Source: Enhygromyxa salina (lineage in GTDB: Bacteria; Myxococcota_A; Polyangia; Nannocystales; Nannocystaceae). From it: DNA of 64,000 nt. The translations under genes were made by a program, and so were the position numbers. The notes beneath the pieces were generated by a model, which was not told where the DNA came from, searched no databases, and worked only from the letters and a program-made list of their open reading frames with translations. Shown here piece after piece: positions 1 to 9,000 of the stretch. Numbering within the stretch: the stretch's first letter is position 1; the number at the start of each line of letters is the position of its first letter. The stretch covers positions 62,001 through 126,000 of the forward strand of contig NZ_JMCC02000031.1 of the NCBI RefSeq assembly GCF_000737335.2, read 5' to 3'.

Positions 1-3000
1 GACGTCGTCACCGGCGGCGCCGGCTTCGTCGGCGAGCTCCGCGAGCTCGTTCAGGTCCACGTTGTGGTGGCGCTCGTCAGCCCACAGCAATAGATCGACG
101 ACGTCGGCCCAGCACGCGCGCGCGCGCAGCAACCCCAGCAGCGCGGCGTAGGTGGTGGGCGCGTCGACGTGGGCCTCGATGCGCTCGCGCAGCGCGATCG
201 CGATGAAGGTTGGCAGCATCGGGGTCTGCTCGCTGGCGAGCTCGACCTCGATCAGGGTCATGGCGCTCGACCACAGCTCGGCCAGCGCGGCGCCGCCTAG
301 CTCGAGGTCGCGGGCGAGCGCGTCGAGGCTGGCGAACTCGCGCTCGAGGATGAGCTCGAGCTCGTCGCTGCTTGGCGCCGCGAGGGTGGGATCCGGTCGC
401 AGCCCGTGGAGCTCGAGCGCCGCCGCGTCGTCACCCGCGACCAGCCCCAGCGCCGCCAACCATGCCCGGCGCAGCAGCTGCGCGTGCAGCTCCGGATCGC
501 CGGGGGCGATCCGAGCGGCGGCCGCCGCCAGACGATCGGCGCGGTTGCCATAGGCCACGCCGCCGTCGCGCTCGGCCGAGATCGCGATGCGCAAGAGCTC
601 GAGGATCGACTCGAGATCCCGGGTCTCGAGCGCGAGGGTCTCGACGCCGGCCCACCACGCGGCCACGGCCTTGACCGAGTCGCGCTCGAGCGTCGCGTGC
701 AGGGCCCGGAGCGCGACGCCGAGCTGCTCGGGGGCGTACTCGCGAGCCACGCGAAGGGCCGTGCGTGCCAGCGAGCGCGACAGCTCGGGCTCGGCCTCGG
801 GGCGCGAACCCAGCGCGAGCAAGCGCGTCGCGGTTGGCTCGCCCGCGTCGCCGTGCAGGCGCAGGACCCGGGTCACGATCGCCTGGAGTCGCTCCGACGG
901 GGCGCCGATCGGCATCGCCAAGATCCGTTGATCGAGGCGCGCGAGCTCGTCATCGACGTTGCCGAGCCCCCGCACGGCCCAGTCGCGCAGCTCGAGCAGC
1001 TCGGGTCGCTCCGAGACCTCGTCGGGCAACGACTCGAGCGCGGCGATGCAGGCGTGCGGGTCGTCGATCGCTCGGGCCGCGCGGGCGAGCTTCTCGCCAA
1101 GCCGCACGCGGGTCGGCTCGTCGTCTTGGGCGACGCCCTCGAGCAGCTCGGCGAGCGAGCGGACGAACCGGGCCTGCTCGCCCGCGACCGCACACAGCTC
1201 TTCGAACGTCGCGAGCAAGTCAGCGTCTCCGGGGTGATGGCGCAGGCCCAGGCGGAGCAGCTCGATCGCCTCGCCGCGCAGCTCGAGCCGCTCGGCGAGC
1301 AGCTCGGCCTCGGCCGAGTAGGCGCGCGCGGGCAAGCGATCACCCAGCGCGAGGCGCAGCTGCGCGCGGGCTTCGGCCTCACCCCGCGCCTGGATCTTGG
1401 CCTCGTCTTCGCGCAGCAGCACCCGCGTCGCGTCGCGGGTCGCGAGGCGCAGCCACTGCCGCGCGGCCTCGATGTGATCTTCTGAGCCAGGCTCGGACGC
1501 CTCGGCCGCGGCGCGGATCTGGGCCAGCGCGCGCTCGGGTTGTTTGAGCCGCTCGTAGGCGCGGGCGCGCTCGCGCAGCAGGGCGGCGCGGCTGTGCACG
1601 AGGTCGGGCTCGCCGGTTGGATCGGCGGGCGTCGGGGCGCCCAGCTCGGGGCCCAGCGCAGGGTCGAGCTCGAGCAGGGTCTCGCTGGTCGAGAGCACCA
1701 GCTCGGGCAAGTCGAGACCGCGGCCGACCTCGAGCAACAGCGCGAGCCCGTGGGGATGCTTGGGCTCGATCACCAGCGCGCGCTGCAGCCATCCGCGGGC
1801 CTGATCGAGCTCGCCCGCGTCGATTGCGATTCGGGCGAGCGCGCGGGCGGGCGCGAGGAACCGACGATCTTCAGCCGGCAGGCGCTGGGCGAGGGCGCGC
1901 CAGTGGACGGCGGCGGCCTCGCGATCTCCCTCGAGGATCCGCAGCTCCGCCAGCTCGAGCCGAGCCTCCAACCGATCGGGGGCGAGTCGCAGCAGCTGCT
2001 CGAGCAGCTCGGCCCGCTCGCGCAGCTGCTCGCGGCCATCGCTGCTGGGGTGGGCCGTCGCGTGCTCGCGCAGCAGCACCAACAGGCGCTCGAGCTGCGC
2101 GACCGTCTTGGCCCGATCGCCGCTGCGCAGACCGCTGGCGATCCGGCGGCGCATGAGCTGCTCGAGGGCTTCGAGCCGCTGCTCGCCGGCGTCCGTCAGC
2201 GCGCGCAGGCTGACTTCGTAGAGATCCGCGAGTCGAGCGTCGTCGGGCGCGAGGCTGTGCGCGTGGGCGTACAAGCGGGCGCGCTCGGCTTCGGTGGCGG
2301 CCAGGCGGGCGGCCCGCTCGAGCCAGGGCAGCGGATCCAGGTTGGGTTTTTGCGGGCTGGGTTCACCGGCTTTGTCCGCGTCAGCGGGGCCGGTGCCCGA
2401 CTCGGTCTTGGCGTCGGGCGACGCGCTCGCGGCCAGCTCCGCCTCGATCGAGTCGGCGACCTCGCGGGCCAGCGTCGCCGCTTGCGAGGTCCACTGCGGG
2501 TCACCGTCTTCGCCGCCGCCCAGCACCAACAGCAGCTCGAACAGGCGCTCGGCCACGCCCACGCGCGCGCGGATCTTGGTCAGCGAGTCGTAGGCAAGAC
2601 GCAGCAGCTCGGTGGCTTGCTCGTGGGCCTCGAGCTCGATCGCCAGCAGCGCGCAGCGACGGGCCAGCGGTCCAAGCTCGACCCCGGCGCGGTCGTGTTG
2701 CTCGCGCTCGACCAGCCCAAACAGCTGCGCGAACGCGGCCTGGGTGTGTCCGGCTCGCTCGAGCGCGCGGCCGTAGTGGTACTGGGTCGCGGGGTCGTCA
2801 CCATCGAGGGCGAGCGCGCGGCCAAGCTGCACGCACGCGCGCTCGAGCGCGGTGTCCTCGGCCAGGCCGCTGCCCTCGCGCTCGCCGGCCAGCACCCGAC
2901 CAAACAGCGCCATCCCGGCCCGGCGTCGGGCGGCGGCCTCGGCCATTGGATCTTCGCCAGCGCCCGCGTCCTCGGCCAGCTCCAGCCATTGCTCGGCGTC

Positions 3001-6000
3001 GGCGTCGACGCTGGCCAGCAGCGCGAGCAGCTCGGTGAACGCCCCGAGCTTGCGCAGCGCCTCGCGCAGCGGCGCGTAGATCGCTGACTCGCCCGCGTGG
3101 TAACCGGCCAAGTCCCGCAAGAATTTACGCCGCGGCGTGCGGGGCGAGCCGCCAAAGCCGATCTCTTGGTACACGCCCGAGTCGCCCGCGCCTAGATCGT
3201 TGGGGTCGTCCGAGAGCGTGGCCGCGAGCCCCAGGTACAGGCGCGCGCGTCCGCGGGGATCCATGCGGTGTCCATCGGCGAGTCGCTCGACCCGCTCGAG
3301 CGCGACCCCGGGATCGCCACCGCTGCGATCGCGGGCGAGCACGTGCAGCGCGGCGTGATCGGGGAAGTCGACGGTCGCGCGATCGAGCAGGGTCTCGCCG
3401 AGCTCGGCGAAGCCCGGCATCGCTGCCTCGGCGGCGGCGTCGGCCACATGAATCAGCTGAATCAGCTGCTCGAGGATCCGCCGATCCCGGCCGGCGTGAG
3501 CCAGGCCCGCCGCTGCCAACTGCTGCCAGCCGCGGCGGACCGCGCCGATCCGGGCGCGCGCCGACTGTTCGTCGGGGACCAGCTCGACGAGCAGCTGCGG
3601 ATCTTTGATGAGCTCGATCAGCGGGCCGATCGCTCGCACGCCCAACCCCACCCGATCCGGGGCGTGCTCGAGCAGCAATTCCAGGGCCGACTCGAGCAGC
3701 CACACCCGCGTGCGTGGGCCCGGCTGCGCGTCGCCGGCAGCGTTGGCGAGCTCGAGTAGCCGCGTCGCGCAAGCCTCGGCGTCGTGCTCGAGCACCCGCA
3801 TGAGCCGCTCGAGCACGACCGGGTCTCCGGGGCCCTCGTCGCCCGCGGTGCGCAGCTTCGCGTCGAGCTCGGCGAGCTCGTCTTCAACCCGATCGAGCTT
3901 GCGCAGCGCCCAGACCCGGAGGTCCAGCAGCTGCGGCTCGGCGGCCGCCTGACCCGAGAGTCGCTCGAGCGCGTCGAGGGTCGTGCGCGCGGCCTCGGCT
4001 GCGCGCCCAGCCAGCGCGAGCTCGCGGCCCAGCTCGTCGCGCGAGGGGCCCGGCTCGATGCTGTCGACCACGCGCCGGAGGCTGCGAAGCCCTCGCTCGC
4101 CAAGGTTGGTTCGCGGCGCAGGCGGCTCGCGCCGAACGGGGGTGTCGGCGTCGCCGGCCAGCGGCGGCGCGGTGAACTCGAGCGGCCGTGAGCTTGGATC
4201 GAGATCGAGCTCGAGCAGGCGGGCGCGCAGCTGCGGTTGGGCGGGCGCGGCGATCAGCAGGCGCTCGAGCAGGTCTGCGCCAGCCTCGAGCTCGCCGACC
4301 GCGAGCAGCAAGTCCAGCTCGCGCAGCGATTGTTCGAGCTCGAGCTCGGCGCCCAGGGCCCGGCGCAGCTCCGCTCGCGCCGCCAGCTCGCGCCGGGCTT
4401 TGGCCAGGGCCGTGGCGTCATCGTCTTGCCGATCGTCGTTGGTATCGTTGGTGTCGAGGCCCGGGTGCTCGAGCAGCGCGAGCCAGCGGTCCACCAGCTC
4501 CCGATGCAGCTCGCTGCGCACCTCGACCAACGCGACCGCGTGTTCGATCGCGTCGATCGCAGCCGCGGGCGCGTGAAGTAGCGCCTGCGCCCGAGCGACG
4601 TCGGCGTGGAGCTCGGCCTGGCGTTGACGCGGGAGCTTGCGGCCCTCGGGACCCAGCAGCGCGCGGGCGGCTGCCAACACCAGCGCGGGCGCATCGAGGG
4701 CGCAGGCGACTTCATGGCGGCGCTCGAGGGTGTCGAGATCGTCGGGTCGCAGGGCCAGGGCGCGCTCGAGCAAGCGGTGGGCGTCGTCGAATTCTCGCGT
4801 GGCGACGCGCTGCTCGGCGAGGTGTCGCGCGACCTCGAACAGGCGCGGATCATCGTCGGCCAGGAGCGGCTCGGCGCGGGCCCACAGCGCGAGCGCGTCG
4901 GGGCTGGCCGGGTTGGACGCCCGGTTGCGGTGGTGCTCGGCCGCGACGGTCATCAGCGCGGTTACGTGGGTGGGATCGAGGATCAGCAGCTCCTCGTAGA
5001 GCGCAATGATCTCGCCGTGGCGACGCGGGGTCGTCGGGACGATCGTGCGCTCGCTGTCGTCGAACTCCGCGCTGGGATCCAGCTCTTCGTGAGGCTCGGT
5101 CTTCAGCAGCTCGAGCAACGCCGTGATCGCGCCGATCCACGCGGCCCGCAGCTCCGGGTCGAGCGCGGCCTGATCCAGTCCAGGGCCGCCGTCCGCGAGC
5201 GGGCCAGAGCCCTCGCCCGAGCCAAGGCCACTGGCGGCCATGTAGCGACCCAGCCGCTCGCGCAGCAGCAGCTCGAGCGCGCCGTGATCCCCGATCGCCC
5301 GCAGCTCGACCTCGAGCGCGTCGACGAGGGCGTCGTCGTGGCGGGCGAGCTCGCGGGCGCGGGTCAACAGCTCGACCTTGCGGCCGCCGTCGGCCAAGCT
5401 CGCCGCGCGCCGCAGCCAGCGAACGCTGGACTGCCGATCTTCGAGCTCCGAGGCGCGCGCGCTGGCCAGGGCCACCGCGGCGTCGCGGTCGTTGGTCGCA
5501 AGCAGCACGGTGTAGAGCGACTCGGTCGCGTACTCGCGCCACTCGTCGCTGGCGCGGGTGTGGGCGACGTTGAGCAGCTCGACCGCGCGCGCATACTCCC
5601 CGAGATCGCTGGCCAGCTCGCCGCAGCGCAGGGCGAGCTCGGCAAGCTCGACGCCGGTCGCCGACCACTGCTCGCGCTCCCACAGGACCACCAGACTGTC
5701 GAACGCCGCGCGGGTCTGGCCCAGGCGGGTCAGCGCCAGCCCAAGCCGCCAGCGCAGGCTTGCGTGGTCGGGCTCGAGCTCCAACGCCCGACGCAGCTGG
5801 GTGACCGAACGCTCGGCCAGCACAGGGTCGATCTCGGTCAGCCCGACCGCCGGCCCATCCGCCGGGCCATCCGACGGGCCATCGAGCAGCTTGGCCGCCC
5901 GCCCCAGCAGCTCGCCCGCGCGCTCGCGGGCGCGGACTTCGCTGTGGACGTCGGCGTCGTCGGCCGCGGCGTCGGCCAGCGCCAGCCAGGCTTGGGGATC

Positions 6001-9000
6001 TTCGCCGGGCGGCTGCCCGAGCTCGGCGGCCTTCGACAGCAGGCCAAGCAGCTCGGGCCAGCGGCGGCGGGACTCGAGCTTGCGCAGCAGCGCCGTGAAC
6101 CGATCGTGATCGCCGATCTGGGCCTCGGCCCGCTCGCGCAACATCGTGGCCGCGGCCTGCTCGTCTAGCTCGGTCACGACCAGCGTAGCGAGGCCGTCGA
6201 GCAGCGTCGCGGCGACCTCGGCGTCGAGCTCTCGCCGGGTGATCAGCAGCTCGAGCCACTCGGCGCACAGCGTGACGATCGTCGCCCGCCCGCGCTCGCC
6301 CTCGCGCAGCAGCACCTCGCCCGAGGTCCGGGCCCAGACGCCGCGCAGCAGCCGGGTGTCGTCGGGGTGGTTCGGCAGCTGCTCGGCCAGCAGCGCGTCC
6401 GCGAGCGCGCCGAGCTTGGGGTGGTTGGTGTCGGTTGCGAGCTCGACCAGACTGGCGAGCGGTCGCAGCCCGGCGCCAAGCTCCACGCCTTCGCGCACGG
6501 CCAGCTCGACCAGCGGCCAGCGCTCGACGACCCGCTCGGCGCCGCCGTGCCGGGCCAGGCCACGCAGCGCTTCGATCCCAAGCTCGAGCAGCGCACGATC
6601 TCCGCGCGCGTCTTGATCTTGCAGCCGCGGCTCGAGCAGCGTGACCGCGGCGTCAGCCAGGGCCGCCGCGACGTCGCGCTCGGCTTGCTCGCCCAGCTCG
6701 AGCAAGCGCGCGGCCGTCCGCTCGAGCTCGGCGTCGAACAGCCCCAGCAGCCGCTCGACCAGCGCCCCGCGGCGCTCGGCCGTGAGCCCGCCGCTGGCGA
6801 GCCGGGACTCGACGCTGCCGATCTCTTCTTGGACGCGGCCGAGCTTGCGGATCGCCCACTCGCGCAGGCGCGCGAGCTCACCTTGCTCGACACGCTCGGG
6901 CTCGAGCTGATCGAGGGCGAACGCGACGCTGGCTGGATCATTGAGGTGGGTGCCAACCTCGACGAGCAGCTCGGCCGCGCGGGTGCGGCCCGGGCCGTGG
7001 TGCAGCTCCTTGAGCAACCCTCGCAAGATCCGTTGGCCACGCTGGGCCAGCTCGAAGTCGTGCTCGCGCGCGCTGAGCAGGGCGGCGAGCCGCGCGAGCA
7101 GCTCGGGCGCAGCCTCGCGGCGGCTCAGCGCCCACTCCAGCCGCTCGAGCGCGGCGAGCGGTCGATCGAGGTGTTGATCGAGCAGCTCGATCTCTTCGAT
7201 CAGCTCGGCGGTGGCCAGGTCATCGCCGAGCGTCTCGCGCAGCACGGCGCGGGCGTGTGCCTGTTGTTCGTGGTCGGCGAGCGCGAGCGCCAGCGCCAAC
7301 CACCGGCGCGTGGCCGAGCTGCGATCTTGCTGGCGCTCGCGGCTGGGCTGCAGCAGCTCGGCGGCGGCGTAGTGCTGGATCGCCTGGGCCGCAGATGTTG
7401 GATCGCCGTCGCGCTCGAACAGCCGGTCGAGCGCGGCGGCCCGCGCGAGCTCGAGCTCGGCCCGCGCTTGATCGTCGAGCGCGGCCGGGGTGTCGCCACC
7501 GTGATCCGTGTCTGGATCTCGATCTAAGTCCCTGACCCGATCTGCAATCGCCAAGCGCTCGCCAAGCGCCTCGGCTGCCAGGCTTGGATCATCGAGCACG
7601 CCAGCGATCTCACCGAGCAACACCAGCGCCTCGGGATCGTTGGGCCGCAGCGCGCGGGCGCGTTCGGCCAGCGCGCGGGCTTGGCGTGGCTCGCCGGTGT
7701 CGAGGGCGTCGCGGGCCAGCTCGAGCGCGGGCCGATGAAAGCGCGGGTCCCCAGGCTCGAGCAGCGCGTCGGCGACCGCCCACAGCTGCCGGGCCTCGGC
7801 CAGATCGCCCCCGGCAAAGCGCAGGCGCCCAAGCGTGAGCATCGCGTGGGTGTGTTGCGGACGCAGCGTCAGCAGATCTTCGAGCAGCTCGGGCAGGTCC
7901 CGGGCGTCGTCGCCGGCCGCGGACTCGAGCGTCGTGATCAGCCGCTCGAGCAGCGCCGCGCGCAGATCGGGATCGGTGTTGCGCTCGAGCTGGCGACGCA
8001 GGTGCAGCGCGACGGCGTGGTGATCCTCGAGCTCGCGCAGCACCTGCTCGAGCACCTCGGCCAGCTCGTGATCGTCTGGGCGCAGCTCGACCGCGGCCTC
8101 GAGCAAGCCCACCCGCGAGCGGGGCAGCGCCTCGGGCAACTCGAGCTCGGCCTGGAGATCCACCTCGTACTCGAGTTGCTCGAGCTGCTCGACCCCCGCC
8201 TCATCCAGCACCCGCGCCGCGCGGGCCAACCATGCGCCAAGTCGCCGGGCCGCCCCCGGCTGTGCGGTCGCGGCCTCGCTGGCTTCGGGCCACAACAACG
8301 CCACTTGCTCGAGCGCGACCGTCAGCGCCCGGTGGTCTCGCGCGAGCTCGCGCAGGGCCGCGAACGACTGGTCCGCGACGGCCTCGCGCAGCTGCTCCAA
8401 GACCAGCTCCGGGTTGGCGCGGCTGAGCTCGCGCTCGCACGCGGCGAGCAGCTCGGCCGCGGTCTCCGGCTGTTCGATCGCGCGCAGCAGCTCGGCCAGG
8501 CGCAAGGTCAAGCGCGCGCGCTCATTCGGGCTGGCGTCACGATCGCTGCGGAGCACGTCGTGCAGGAGTGGGATCGCGTCCTCGAGCTGCCCGCTGGCCT
8601 CGTAGGCGTTGGCGAGCGCGAGCCGAAGCGGCAGGCGATCGGGGGCCAGCTCGATCGCGCGCTCGAGCTGCCGGGCCGCGTTGTCAGCGTCGCCCGCGTC
8701 GAGCAGCGAGCGGCCCAGGCGGGCGCGGGCGTGCAGCTCGGTGGTTCGCTCGCGCTCATGGGCCGCGAGCTTGGCCAAGCGGGCGAGGCCCTCGTGGTCG
8801 CGATCGTCGAGCAGCTGCTCGATCTGCGCGAGCACCTTCTGCGGCTGGTCGAGCTCGTCGGTCGCGGCCCACAGATCAGGCAGGCGATCGTCGACGCGCA
8901 GGGCCTGGGCCGCGCGCTCGACCAGGGCCTCGCCGCGGCGCTGGCCCTGGGCGTGGGTGATCAGCAGATCCAGGATCCGCGGGCGATCGGTCGGCGGCGC